Shown: piece by piece, positions 1-9,588 of the stretch
Numbering within the stretch: the stretch's first letter is position 1
Layout of the letters: every line of letters begins with the position of its first letter
Assembly: GCF_036567765.1 (NCBI RefSeq)
Contig: NZ_DATCTU010000008.1
Coordinates: 24,263 to 88,262 of the forward strand
Reading direction: 5' to 3'
DNA: 64,000 bases
Source of the DNA: Pseudobacteroides sp.
GTDB taxonomy: Bacteria > Bacillota > Clostridia > Acetivibrionales > DSM-2933
Made by a program: the position numbers and the translations under genes
The notes under the pieces: generated by a model
The model's database searches: none
Seen by the model: the letters and a program-made list of their open reading frames with translations, nothing else
What the model was told of the DNA's origin: nothing

Positions 1-370
1 CTACAAAACTAATAATTAAAACACTCCACCAAAATGACTGAATTGTTATAGGTATCAAAATATTATGTTGTTGAGTATTATAATTCATTAGTGTTGAAAT
101 TGCAGAAAAAAATGCAAATCCTGTAGCTGTCCAAATAACAGCCGGGAGTTTGAGTTTATTTAGTAGACTACTCTGCACACTAAAAAAAGCTATTAACAAC
201 ATTAAAAACATGATTGCATTGCTATACTCTATATTAAATGATATCGAACTCATGCCGTATATAGATAGCATATATGACACAAATAAATATAAAAGTGAAC
301 TAATCAGCAGTACAAACATTGACTTTTGACCTTTTATATCCGATCTTATTTTTCTAATATCCTTTTTCAT
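1..370 (-). CDS. Polytopic membrane protein of the polysaccharide operon, partial
   Basis: An open frame of about 123 codons starts at ATG 370-368 and runs off the left edge, so the C-terminus is missing. The start has a good ribosome-binding site (AAGGAG, 6 nt upstream). A short basic N-terminus is followed by at least three hydrophobic segments separated by short loops, which is the look of an integral membrane protein. It is the last visible gene of an exopolysaccharide operon. A polymerase (Wzy-like) or flippase would be expected in that position, but no family motif can be seen in the part present. The membrane-protein call is firm; the function is open. Confidence 0.6.
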   Translation of the reverse strand, partial: MKKDIRKIRSDIKGQKSMFVLLISSLLYLFVSYMLSIYGMSSISFNIEYSNAIMFLMLLIAFFSVQSSLLNKLKLPAVIWTATGFAFFSAISTLMNYNTQQHNILIPITIQSFWWSVLIISFV

Positions 371-410
371 TTTGTACTCCTTTTTTACCTTGGATAAAAT
401 AAAAAACAAT

Positions 411-1424
411 TCATAAATACCTTAATTCTTTTCTTACATACTCAAGTGACAACAGTTTTTCTTTTATCTTCTCAATACCCAGTCTTTCTACGTTATCAGA
501 ATTGTATTCTTCATTAAAAGATAGCTTTTGATCTCCATCTACAAAGTATTTATCATAGTATAGATCTCTTTTATCAGCAGGCACCCTGAAAAAGTCTTCC
601 ATATCTTCTGCTACAGCAAACTCTTCTTTTGTGAGAAGTGTTTCATATACCTTTTCTCCATGTCTGGTGCCTATAATTTTTATTTCATTATCCGCATTAA
701 ATAGCTCTTTAATAGCCTGGGCCAAATCCCCAATAGTAGCTGACGGCGATTTTTGAACCATAATATCTCCTGCATGAGCATTTTTGAATGCAAAGACAAC
801 AAGTTCTACAGCTTCTTCTAGGCTCATTAAAAATCGTGTCATGTTTGGGTCTGTCACTGTTAAAGGGTGCCCGCTCTTAATCTGCTCAATAAAAAGGGGA
901 ATGACTGAACCTCTTGAAGCCATTACATTTCCATATCTGGTACCGCAAATAAGTGTTTTTCTGGAATCAACAATCTTAGACTTTGCTACAAACACTTTCT
1001 CCATCATTGCTTTGGATATTCCCATTGCATTTATTGGGTATGCACTTTTGTCGGTTGACAGACATATTACTTTTTTCACTCCATTTTCAATTGCAGCTGT
1101 TAGGACGTTATCTGTCCCTAGGATATTTGTTTTTACAGCTTCAAGAGGAAAGAACTCGCATGATGGCACCTGTTTTAAGGCTGCAGCATGAAAAATATAG
1201 TCCACCCCATAAATTGCGTTTTTTACGCTGGCTAAGTCGCGCACATCCCCTATATAAAACTTCAGCTTATCATTTTTATATTTTTTTCTCATATCATCCT
1301 GCTTTTTTTCATCCCTGGAAAAAATGCGGATTTCTTTTATATCCATACTTAAAAACTTTTTCATGACAGCATTTCCAAAAGAACCAGTGCCGCCTGTTAT
1401 TAAAAGTGTTTTTTCTTTAAACAT
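411..1424 (-). CDS. capE: UDP-N-acetylglucosamine 4,6-dehydratase/5-epimerase, CapE/WbjB/FnlA type
   Basis: This is a short-chain dehydrogenase fold enzyme of 337 residues. The NAD-binding TGGTGSFG motif is at residues 10-17. The SDR active-site stretch reads STDKSAYPINAMGISK, with Met replacing the usual Tyr, as in the FlaA1/CapE group. Other matching stretches are IRIFSRDEKKQDDMRKKY and GTRHGEKVYE. Family members convert UDP-GlcNAc to a 4-keto-6-deoxy sugar on the way to UDP-L-FucNAc. The partner enzymes CapF and CapG are not in the window and may lie beyond the left edge. I start at ATG 1424-1422 because GAGGTG precedes it; an upstream in-frame ATG has no ribosome site. Confidence 0.85.
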   Translation of the reverse strand: MFKEKTLLITGGTGSFGNAVMKKFLSMDIKEIRIFSRDEKKQDDMRKKYKNDKLKFYIGDVRDLASVKNAIYGVDYIFHAAALKQVPSCEFFPLEAVKTNILGTDNVLTAAIENGVKKVICLSTDKSAYPINAMGISKAMMEKVFVAKSKIVDSRKTLICGTRYGNVMASRGSVIPLFIEQIKSGHPLTVTDPNMTRFLMSLEEAVELVVFAFKNAHAGDIMVQKSPSATIGDLAQAIKELFNADNEIKIIGTRHGEKVYETLLTKEEFAVAEDMEDFFRVPADKRDLYYDKYFVDGDQKLSFNEEYNSDNVERLGIEKIKEKLLSLEYVRKELRYL

Positions 1425-1492
1425 ACCACACCTCATAAACCACAAAACTATATATCAAAATTTATTTAATCGTTTACATATTGAAATCACAA

Positions 1493-2677
1493 TTAAAATA
1501 ATTTGTTTATTAATTCAATAATTTTTGCGGCTTGACATATATTGTTTTTTTTATTTAAAACAAATTCCTTTGCTCGTATGCCCTTTTCATGTAATTCATC
1601 TTTTGAAATAGATAGTATTTCTCTTAATCTTTTAGCCATTCCTACAACAGTTTCATCTTCAAAAGTATATATATAGTCCAGATATTCACCCGGCATCCCC
1701 GGAAGAAATGTTGTAAGAACCGGGGTTCCTGATGCCATGTACTCCATGTTTTTTGAAGGGAATGAATATTTTGTAAACTCTTCTTTTGATGGTCTCGGAT
1801 TAATAAGCAAAGTTGCTTTTGTTTCTTCTTCAACAATTATTTTATTTGGTACAACTCCTAAATATCTTATAGAACTAATTTTTTTACTTAATTCTATTAA
1901 CTCTTCATCATAATCTCCGCTACCATATATATGAAGCTCCGCATTTAAACAATTGGCTTCAATAAAGGCTTTAACAAGAGTTTCTATACCATAAGCCTTT
2001 TGTGTCATTCCAGCATATATACATACCATTTTATTGTATTTCTTTTCTTTTATATTTGTTACATTTTTCATTTTATAATCTACTTGTCCCTCAATAACAA
2101 CAAATGGCTTATTATTCTTATTTATTAAACTATTCATTTGATCTGTAAGGAATATATACGAATTAAAATTTTTAATTATAAAGTTATTTATCCTTGTAAC
2201 AAATGAGCTTGGTTTACTTACAATTAGTCCAGGAACATCAGTAACTATGCCAATAATTTTTGTATTTGATAGTTTTGATGCTATTACACACCCAATAGCC
2301 AAAGAAATATTTAATACATCGCAAATAATAACGTTTTTATCCTTTGGATTTTTAAGCTTAATACATCTGTATGCTATGCCAATACATGAGCATAGATTTT
2401 TAATCAAAGGCAAATTGAAAAGTGAAGTGTAATAGTACTTTATATCATTTATTATTTCTACTTTTCCTTTTAAGAATCTTTTGGGATAATTTTGCAGCGT
2501 TATAGGCACTCCGGATAAAACATCAATTTTAAGATTTTTTATATTGGAAAGTCCCTCTACCATAAGCCTGTGATATTTTTGAACCTGCTGGCCAGGAGCC
2601 TTCTTAGCATTTGAAAATAGCTCAAAAAATTGTTTCTCAGAGCACAGGCTGGAGACATAAATAATATGCAATGCCAT
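1493..2677 (-). CDS. Family 4-like glycosyltransferase
   Basis: The product is 394 residues with the GT-B layout of a glycosyltransferase group 1 enzyme. The C-terminal half holds the sugar-nucleotide-binding pattern NPRPSKEEFTKYSFPSKNME, followed by YMASGTPVLTT, the usual EX7E-like region of GT4 enzymes. No signal peptide is seen, so it should act on lipid-linked sugars at the inner membrane face. It starts 2 nt after the stop of the upstream double glycosyltransferase, so the pair is probably translationally coupled. Sugar specificity cannot be read from the sequence. Confidence 0.8.
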   Translation of the reverse strand: MALHIIYVSSLCSEKQFFELFSNAKKAPGQQVQKYHRLMVEGLSNIKNLKIDVLSGVPITLQNYPKRFLKGKVEIINDIKYYYTSLFNLPLIKNLCSCIGIAYRCIKLKNPKDKNVIICDVLNISLAIGCVIASKLSNTKIIGIVTDVPGLIVSKPSSFVTRINNFIIKNFNSYIFLTDQMNSLINKNNKPFVVIEGQVDYKMKNVTNIKEKKYNKMVCIYAGMTQKAYGIETLVKAFIEANCLNAELHIYGSGDYDEELIELSKKISSIRYLGVVPNKIIVEEETKATLLINPRPSKEEFTKYSFPSKNMEYMASGTPVLTTFLPGMPGEYLDYIYTFEDETVVGMAKRLREILSISKDELHEKGIRAKEFVLNKKNNICQAAKIIELINKLF

Positions 2678-2679
2678 AA

Positions 2680-5016
2680 TTAGACCTCGTTATTACAATT
2701 TTTGTCAGAAAATAACCCTTCAAATTTTTTTATTCCCTCATCATATTGATTAAGTATTTTACAGAGTACCTTGTCACACCGATCTATAAACGCATTCCAA
2801 TCTATAGATATATAATACAAGTAAACACTTTGTGCATAATCTTCACTATTTGGATCTAAAGTAAGCCCCATATTATTTTCATGAACTTTTTCCCCCATAA
2901 AAGAGCCTTCATTGCAAAGTTGCGGAATATAAAATAGCATTCCGTCATAATACTTGTTTGATATAGCATTAGTCATTGTCGTGTCGTTTTCATAAACGTT
3001 ATGTAAAAGGTCTGTCTCTTTAGCAAATTGATATCTGTCCTCAGGTTTATACTCACCATGGAAATAAACATTTTTTATATTGTTCATTTCACAGTATCCT
3101 CTTAACATTAAACCTACTTTTTGCTCACGCCCATGGTAATGAAGTTCAAACCTTTCATCATTAGCAAATCTGTCTATTAATACCATGTTTATTTCTTCAT
3201 GTCTTATTAGCCCCCAGAACCTTATCCTTATTGGATAATTGCTGCGTTTATTAGTTCTGAACTCATCTCTATATTTTAAAGAATCTATCAATAAGTTATG
3301 TGAGGTATATATTTTGCTTGTTTCAGGCAGGAATTTTCTAAATGCGTCGGAACTGACAAAGGTAAGGCTTGATCTTTTTACCAAACCATGAACAATTTTT
3401 TTAAAGAAACCTATATGTTCAAAGGTACAATCTCTATAATCTAATATAAAACGATTCTTAAAGCCCTTCCTTAAAATGTTATAAAGCAGAACTCCCGGAA
3501 GAGTGTGTAAGGTTATTACAAAATCAAAATCACCCGATTTTATGATCTTATTTGCTTTCTTTCTATACCCTAAAAATGCCCTTATTTTTCTCCACTTTGG
3601 AATAAAATCTTCCATGAAAAATTCATATTTATATGATGTAACATCTTCAGGAACAGGGCAATCCGGTTTCCCGTCTCTGTCCCAGTATAAAAGATGAGTC
3701 TCACATTTTGTTTCTCTTAACCTATCCAAATAAAAATTCAAATATGGCATATATGATATTTTGCCAAACCCAATAATTAAAACCTTCATTCTGTTTTTGC
3801 CGCTTTCTTGGACAATCTTTTTAAATAGTTCGATATATTTAATAGTATTTGAACTTCTTGCATAATACATCTCGCCAAATTTCTGACCGTTTTTAGCTAA
3901 CATTCCACGCTTTTCTTCATTCTTATACAAATTCAGTATTGCTTGGGCTACAGCTTTAGGATCATCATTTGAGACGGCAACTCCTATATGGTTCTCATTA
4001 AACATTCTAAAGTAACTTGAGTCTTTATCAACACAATTAACAATAGCCCGGTTACACGCCATCAACAATCCGGCTTTACTTGGCACAGAATTACCGATGA
4101 TGCCCTTCTTCAATGGAATGAGGCAAACAGAGCAGGCACTATAAACATCTGAAACCATATTCTGAGGCTGGAGAGGGTAAAATGCTATATTATATAGCCC
4201 CATTTCATCCATCTCTTTGATGAAGTCAAATTTCTGGCTTCCCTGACCTATCATTTGGAACTCTATATTCTTATACTCTTTTAAAAACAGTTTTGCTACA
4301 TTTAAGACCATCTTGTAATCAAAAACATAACCCATGGTACCTGCATATTGAATATAAAATTTATCCTTAGTCAGATTGTATTTTTTTACAAATCTGTTTT
4401 CTTCCCAGGATACCTCACGAACTGAACTATCATCATACCAGTTTACTATTGTGACTATTTTTTTATCTGGAACTCCTTGTTCAATAACTCGCTGTTTCAT
4501 ATCTTCAGAAATAACTACAATACTGCTTACAACCTTATAAGCTATCTTTTGCAGCTTATAAAATATAACTTGCATTAACTTGTTTTTCATTATTCCGCTG
4601 TGTATTGAACTTCCAGGAAACATATCCTGAATGTTATAAACAATAGGCTTGTTCTTTCCAAAAAGTTTTGCGGCGAGTATAACATATAAAGCAGTGGGAC
4701 TTGATTGCACAAAAATAACATCATGATCTTTTGATTTTTTTATAGGCTTTACACATGCAAACGCATAACCAATGCCCTCAAGATAACGTTTTGCAAATGC
4801 GTTTTTTGGGATTTTTTTGCGTGGTACTATACCATATGATAATTTTTCGTATTTTTTTAGATTATCTGGAACATCACTGTTCTTTCCAGTTATACGGCTC
4901 GCTATCATATGCACCTCAATCCCGCTTTTTAGGGTATCTTCAATAAGAGCATTCATTAAATGAATAGAAGGATTTGGTGTGTCAAAGCCTTCACTGAAAA
5001 GGAAAAGTGCTTTCAA
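2680..5016 (-). CDS. Fused double glycosyltransferase (GT4-like plus second GT-B-like domain)
   Basis: One polypeptide of 778 residues contains two glycosyltransferase-like halves. Residues 1-400 form a GT4-type enzyme (sugar-binding region LIPLKKGIIGNSVPSKAGLL, resembling the WbuB/WcaI group). At residue 410 a second apparent N-terminus begins (MKVLIIGFGKISYMPYLNFY) and leads a different glycosyltransferase-like domain to the end. There is no stop and no clear ribosome site at the junction, so this looks like a true fusion. I start at TTG 5016-5014, preceded by GGAGG with 7 nt spacing. The longer ATG start would overlap the acetyltransferase gene by about 100 nt and adds an implausible N-terminus. 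Confidence 0.75.
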   Translation of the reverse strand: MKALFLFSEGFDTPNPSIHLMNALIEDTLKSGIEVHMIASRITGKNSDVPDNLKKYEKLSYGIVPRKKIPKNAFAKRYLEGIGYAFACVKPIKKSKDHDVIFVQSSPTALYVILAAKLFGKNKPIVYNIQDMFPGSSIHSGIMKNKLMQVIFYKLQKIAYKVVSSIVVISEDMKQRVIEQGVPDKKIVTIVNWYDDSSVREVSWEENRFVKKYNLTKDKFYIQYAGTMGYVFDYKMVLNVAKLFLKEYKNIEFQMIGQGSQKFDFIKEMDEMGLYNIAFYPLQPQNMVSDVYSACSVCLIPLKKGIIGNSVPSKAGLLMACNRAIVNCVDKDSSYFRMFNENHIGVAVSNDDPKAVAQAILNLYKNEEKRGMLAKNGQKFGEMYYARSSNTIKYIELFKKIVQESGKNRMKVLIIGFGKISYMPYLNFYLDRLRETKCETHLLYWDRDGKPDCPVPEDVTSYKYEFFMEDFIPKWRKIRAFLGYRKKANKIIKSGDFDFVITLHTLPGVLLYNILRKGFKNRFILDYRDCTFEHIGFFKKIVHGLVKRSSLTFVSSDAFRKFLPETSKIYTSHNLLIDSLKYRDEFRTNKRSNYPIRIRFWGLIRHEEINMVLIDRFANDERFELHYHGREQKVGLMLRGYCEMNNIKNVYFHGEYKPEDRYQFAKETDLLHNVYENDTTMTNAISNKYYDGMLFYIPQLCNEGSFMGEKVHENNMGLTLDPNSEDYAQSVYLYYISIDWNAFIDRCDKVLCKILNQYDEGIKKFEGLFSDKNCNNEV

Positions 5017-5032
5017 TTTCCTTCCTCCTGTC

Positions 5033-5782
5033 CTAAAGATTCCACAAATGATAGATTTGATGACACCCGATTTGTTCACATCCAACCTTATGGTAAAAAT
5101 TAATTGCTCCCATATTTCTAACCTGAGTGCCAACCCTTATTTCATCACAGCCGCGTTCATACGCTGCGTATTCCACATTCCTGAATAAACCTGAACCTAT
5201 GCCTCCGTTAGTCTTATTCTTGGAAACTGCAATCAGCTCAACGATACATTTGTTTTTCTCATAAGAGTGGAGCAGGAATCCGTTTATTTCATTATCACAG
5301 CCCCGGGAAACAGCAAAGTATTTATCGTTTTTTCCAAACGAGTTAACGATCCACTGATGATATACCTCCGCCCCCCCTCTCTTTAAAAGCTCAGGATCTT
5401 CTGTAAATTTTGAAATTTTAAAATCAGCTATTTCTAAGATTCCTTTTTCTTCCTTGAGGTTCTGATGAATTTTAATAGTGTCTTTCCATCTGTATATATC
5501 ATTTTGCCTAGAAGAAGTATTCAATTTCTTTCTAAACTGGATATTAACATCAGCTAGAAATGCAGTTGTGTCCTTACCTATCATCTGAGCATTAGATGGA
5601 TTCGAATCAATATTTTCAATTGAAACAAACTGGTAATTGCCAAATTTTCTTTTTAAAACTGTCCATTGGCTTTGTAAGATAGGTTTTGTTAAAACAGCTT
5701 TAGAACAAGCTAATCCAAAATATTTTGTATCCCAAGGTAAATCAAAGAAAGCAACCCCATCATCTATGTTTTTGTTACTCAT
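5033..5782 (-). CDS. GNAT-family N-acetyltransferase, WecD-like
   Basis: The 249-residue product begins with the DLPWDTKYFGL stretch typical of WecD-type sugar acetyltransferases. It ends in a GNAT acetyl-CoA-binding region (VSKNKTNGGIGSGLFRNVEYA) followed by AINFYHKVGCEQIG. WecD acetylates a 4-amino-4,6-dideoxy sugar nucleotide. Here a DegT-type aminotransferase and a 4,6-dehydratase in the same operon could supply such a substrate, so I infer that it finishes a UDP-diamino sugar, the role PglD plays in the bacillosamine pathway. AGGAGG lies 13 nt upstream of the ATG, a rather long spacing. Confidence 0.75.
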   Translation of the reverse strand: MSNKNIDDGVAFFDLPWDTKYFGLACSKAVLTKPILQSQWTVLKRKFGNYQFVSIENIDSNPSNAQMIGKDTTAFLADVNIQFRKKLNTSSRQNDIYRWKDTIKIHQNLKEEKGILEIADFKISKFTEDPELLKRGGAEVYHQWIVNSFGKNDKYFAVSRGCDNEINGFLLHSYEKNKCIVELIAVSKNKTNGGIGSGLFRNVEYAAYERGCDEIRVGTQVRNMGAINFYHKVGCEQIGCHQIYHLWNL

Positions 5783-5799
5783 GAATCGCTAAAAGCCTC

Positions 5800-6417
5800 C
5801 TACATTTTTTTATTGTCCAATGTCTGGCTTTTTGTCACATATATACCTCTCTGCCATAATACAGATATAACTGTTTTAATAAAAATTTTTATATCAAACC
5901 AGATTGAAAGGTTATCAATATAATAGATATCGTACTGAATTCTTTCTTTCCATGGAATTGTATTCCTGAAATATGCCTGGCTATATCCTGTAATACCAGG
6001 TCTTATCTCAAGTTTTCTTCCTTCATTTCCTTCATACAAAGCTAAATGTTCAGGTAAGTCAGGCCTTGGTCCGATAATCGACATATCTCCCTTAATGACG
6101 TTTATAATCTGAGGAACTTCATCAATACTTGTTTTACGTATAAACTTTCCTACTTTTGTCATTCTTGGATCATTATTAGAATTAAAAGTTGAACCGTCCT
6201 CTTTTCTTATATCTGGAGCATTCATCTTCATAGAACGAAATTTATACATCTTAAAAGTAACACCGTTTTTACCCAACCGTGAAGCTCTATAGAATATTGA
6301 ACCTCTATCATTTAAATAAATGATTGGACCAATGATAAATAAAATTATTAACAAAAACGGAAGGGCAATTATAGATAGAATTAAATCTAACAATCTTTTT
6401 ACTACTCGAGTATACAT
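5800..6417 (-). CDS. Initiating phosphoglycosyl transferase, PglC-like
   Basis: At 205 residues this is the small, monotopic form of the bacterial sugar transferase family. One N-terminal hydrophobic segment (about residues 9-31) precedes the catalytic core. The Asp-Glu dyad is D99-E100 in KTSIDEVPQ, and SIIGPRPDLP and RPGITGYSQA follow. The family moves a phospho-sugar from UDP-sugar to undecaprenyl phosphate and starts glycan assembly. The neighbouring dehydratase, aminotransferase and acetyltransferase suggest a diacetamido-trideoxy sugar as substrate (inference). The ATG has GGAGTG 8 nt upstream. Confidence 0.88.
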   Translation of the reverse strand: MYTRVVKRLLDLILSIIALPFLLIILFIIGPIIYLNDRGSIFYRASRLGKNGVTFKMYKFRSMKMNAPDIRKEDGSTFNSNNDPRMTKVGKFIRKTSIDEVPQIINVIKGDMSIIGPRPDLPEHLALYEGNEGRKLEIRPGITGYSQAYFRNTIPWKERIQYDIYYIDNLSIWFDIKIFIKTVISVLWQRGIYVTKSQTLDNKKM

Positions 6418-6453
6418 ACTTTTTCACTCCACTTGCTAAACAAACGCAAACTA

Positions 6454-7656
6454 TCATGAATAAATCAATATCCGTCTTAAATTATCGCAAATATATTCAA
6501 CATCATCTTCACTTAGTAAAGAATAAAGAGGCAAAGAAATTTCATTTTTATACATTTCATATGAATTTGGATAATTACTTATATCGAATCCAAGGTTTTT
6601 GTAAGCGGTATGCATAGGGAGAGGCTTGTAATGCACATTAGTGGCAATACCTCTCTCAGCCATTTTTAAGATTATCCTATTTCTATATTCTTCATCCTTA
6701 CCGTTTAATCTAAGAAGGTATAAATGACCGCTTGAAAATGATTCTTCTGTAAAATGTTTAAGGCTTGTAGTATCGGTTTCTTCAAGTAGTTGATCATACA
6801 ATTGGATAAGGCTTTTTCTCTTTTTTAATATCTCAGGATACCTTTTTAGCTGAACCAGCCCTAAAGAAGCCAGAATATCAGTCATATTGCATTTATAATT
6901 GGGCTCTACAATATCATATTCCCAATTGCTTAATTGTGTTTTTGCAAGAGCGTCTTTTGACTGTCCATGTAGAGATAAGAGCATAAACTTTTTATAGATG
7001 TCTTCATTTTCTATGCCATCTATATCTCCCCAGGTAATTGCTCCTCCTTCAGCAGTAGTAAGATTCTTTACTGCGTGAAAAGAAAACGATGTAAAATCAG
7101 AAACACTTCCGCACTTTTCCCCTTTATAAACTGCACCGAGTGAATGTGCAGCATCTGCAATAACAGCAACCCTTCCAATGGATTCTTGTAACTTTGAAGA
7201 AGGTTTAAATAAATCCCTCTTATTATTTATGGCTTCAAATATCCTGTCATAATCACACATAACCCCAGCAATATCGATGGGAATGATAGCTTTTGTCCGT
7301 TTAGTAATGCTATCTGCTACTAAATCATAATCTATATGAAATGAGTCTTTTCCACAGTCAACCAATACAATCTTAACACCTAGATGATGAATTACACTTG
7401 CAGATGCCGAATATGTATAAGATGAAGTAATTACTTCATCTCCAGGCTCAACTCCAAGAAGTCTTAATGTCATTTCCATGCATGAGGTTGCAGAGTTCAT
7501 AGCTGCTGCTTTAGAGGTGTTGCAATACTCGGCTATTCTATTCTCAAATAATTTAGTTTTAGGACCAGTGGTGATCCATCCGGACCTTAGTGTATCTGTT
7601 ACTTCATCTATCTCAGCCTGGGTAATATCTGGAGGTGAAAATGGAATAATCTTCAT
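6454..7656 (-). CDS. DegT/DnrJ/EryC1/StrS-type sugar aminotransferase
   Basis: The product is a PLP-dependent aminotransferase of 400 residues, the normal family length. The cofactor lysine is K197 in FSFHAVKNLTTAEGGAI. The pyridine-nitrogen aspartate lies in IADAAHSLGA near residue 168, and GWITTGPKT near the N-terminus is characteristic. Such enzymes aminate a 4-keto-6-deoxy nucleotide sugar (PglE, PseC, ArnB relatives). The upstream dehydratase gene gives a matching substrate, so this is probably the second step of the pathway. Final sugar stereochemistry cannot be inferred. Confidence 0.85.
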   Translation of the reverse strand: MKIIPFSPPDITQAEIDEVTDTLRSGWITTGPKTKLFENRIAEYCNTSKAAAMNSATSCMEMTLRLLGVEPGDEVITSSYTYSASASVIHHLGVKIVLVDCGKDSFHIDYDLVADSITKRTKAIIPIDIAGVMCDYDRIFEAINNKRDLFKPSSKLQESIGRVAVIADAAHSLGAVYKGEKCGSVSDFTSFSFHAVKNLTTAEGGAITWGDIDGIENEDIYKKFMLLSLHGQSKDALAKTQLSNWEYDIVEPNYKCNMTDILASLGLVQLKRYPEILKKRKSLIQLYDQLLEETDTTSLKHFTEESFSSGHLYLLRLNGKDEEYRNRIILKMAERGIATNVHYKPLPMHTAYKNLGFDISNYPNSYEMYKNEISLPLYSLLSEDDVEYICDNLRRILIYS

Positions 7657-7695
7657 AGCTATTCACCTTTACTTTAAAAAAATTTTAATCCAATT

Positions 7696-9588
7696 TTATT
7701 GATCTGACTTTTTGTATTCAGGAATTATACGCTTGATAAAATCTGTTATATCTTTTGGGTCGTTGAGTTGTTTGTATCTTATTCTATTTATTTCACTAAT
7801 AATTTTTTCGTAATCAAGTTCTACAGATTTTTCAATAAAAATGTTATTGTTTTTTGTAATGTTTACGCTATCGTTATTTATTAACAGCTCTTCATGAAGC
7901 TTTTCTCCCGGGCGAAGACCGGTAAACATAATGTTTATATCTACATCCGGGGTTAGTCCTGACTGGGTAATCATTATTTTTGCCAGATCAAGTATCCTAA
8001 CCGGTTCACCCATATCCAAAATAAATATCTCTCCTCCCTTAGCCATTGTTCCTGCTTGAATGACCAAGCTTGCCGCTTCAGGTATTGTCATAAAATATCT
8101 TGTTACTTCCGGATGAGTTACAGTAACAGGACCTCCCTCCTCAATTTGCTTTTTAAATAAAGGAATAACACTTCCATTACTTCCTAACACATTTCCAAAC
8201 CTCACAGCCGTGAAGATAGTTTTACTTTTTTTATCCATATATTTAATCAGTATTTCGGAAATTCTTTTTGTTGCTCCCATTATGTTTAGTGGGTTAACAG
8301 CTTTATCTGTGGAAATAAGAACAAATTTTTTGCAGTTAAATTTGTCTGCACACTCAGCAAGATTTAATGTTCCAATAACATTGTTTTTAATAGCTTCCCC
8401 AGGATTATCTTCCATAAGCGGGACATGCTTGTGTGCAGCCGTGTGAAATATAACAGAGGGCTTATATCTTGAGAAAACACTATCCAGCCTTCCCCTGTCT
8501 CTTATAGAACCTATAATTATATCCATATTCAGTTGTAGATTATATTTTTTTAGCAATTCATTTTGTAGATCATAAACTCCATTTTCATAAATATCAAATA
8601 TTAAAAGTCGTTTAGGTCGAAATCTAGCAATTTGTCTGCATAGTTCTGAGCCTATTGAGCCTCCACCACCTGTTACAAGAATTACCTCATCTTTTAAATA
8701 GATAGCTATCTCATCTAAATTTAAATCTATCTTGTCCCGTCTTAATAAATCTTCGATATTGAAATCTTTTAACTCTTTGATATCAAAATCATCTTTCAAT
8801 AAATCAAAAACTTGAGGGAGTATTTTTAATTTGCATTTAGTCTTTTTGCATATATTAAAAATAATTTCTATATCCTTCTTTTGAACTGATGGCATAGTAA
8901 TAATTATTTCATCAATTTTAAATCTCTTAACCGCCCAATGAATCTTGTCTCTTCCGCCAATTACTTTTATTCCATTTATCTTTGTTTTATGTTTTGAATT
9001 ATCATCGTCTATTGCTACTACTGGAGTATATTTTGAATTTGTGTTGTTTTTCATTTCTTTTATTATTAGTGAACCAGCTACTCCTGCACCAACTATCATT
9101 ATTTTTTTTGTGTGTTGGTCTGAAGTTAATTGCTTTCTTATATTAAAATAAAAACGAGAACTTAGCCTAAACCCTCCTATAAAAACAAATGTTATCATAA
9201 AAAAAATCAAATTGGCGGAAATAGGTAAATACAATGGGATAATTAATTCCACAATAAATGTTAATAGTGCTCCAGTAATTGTCGCTAGTAAAATTTGAAT
9301 AAGTTCTTCAATGCTTGCATAATTCCAAAGCTTTGAATATAGCCCGAATAAGCTGAAAGTAGATATGTTGACTAGAGTTATCATAAAAAATATTCTTGGC
9401 AATATATCAATATAGCACTTTGGGATTTCAGTATCAAACCTTAACAATAGGGCTGCATAAATTCCAGCATTCAAAATTATGCAATCACCTAATAAAAATA
9501 ATATTTTTTTTACAGTTAATTGCAATTGTGTTTCCCCCATTTGTTCAAATAAATCTATATAAAGATCAAATATTTTGTTCAGTTTCAT
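7696..9588 (-). CDS. Membrane-anchored UDP-GlcNAc 4,6-dehydratase, PglF/CapD/FlaA1-long type
   Basis: This 630-residue protein has the long-form architecture. Four N-terminal membrane segments (to about residue 140) are followed by a first nucleotide-binding fold (VGAGVAGS) and then an SDR domain with VTGGGGSIGSEL and STDKAVNPLNIMGATK. Long-form enzymes make UDP-4-keto-6-deoxy-GlcNAc with retained configuration, the first step of UDP-bacillosamine synthesis. The ATG at 9588 overlaps the end of the phosphatase gene by 23 nt, suggesting coupled translation. The ribosome site is weak, so a slightly different start is possible. Confidence 0.85.
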   Translation of the reverse strand: MKLNKIFDLYIDLFEQMGETQLQLTVKKILFLLGDCIILNAGIYAALLLRFDTEIPKCYIDILPRIFFMITLVNISTFSLFGLYSKLWNYASIEELIQILLATITGALLTFIVELIIPLYLPISANLIFFMITFVFIGGFRLSSRFYFNIRKQLTSDQHTKKIMIVGAGVAGSLIIKEMKNNTNSKYTPVVAIDDDNSKHKTKINGIKVIGGRDKIHWAVKRFKIDEIIITMPSVQKKDIEIIFNICKKTKCKLKILPQVFDLLKDDFDIKELKDFNIEDLLRRDKIDLNLDEIAIYLKDEVILVTGGGGSIGSELCRQIARFRPKRLLIFDIYENGVYDLQNELLKKYNLQLNMDIIIGSIRDRGRLDSVFSRYKPSVIFHTAAHKHVPLMEDNPGEAIKNNVIGTLNLAECADKFNCKKFVLISTDKAVNPLNIMGATKRISEILIKYMDKKSKTIFTAVRFGNVLGSNGSVIPLFKKQIEEGGPVTVTHPEVTRYFMTIPEAASLVIQAGTMAKGGEIFILDMGEPVRILDLAKIMITQSGLTPDVDINIMFTGLRPGEKLHEELLINNDSVNITKNNNIFIEKSVELDYEKIISEINRIRYKQLNDPKDITDFIKRIIPEYKKSDQ

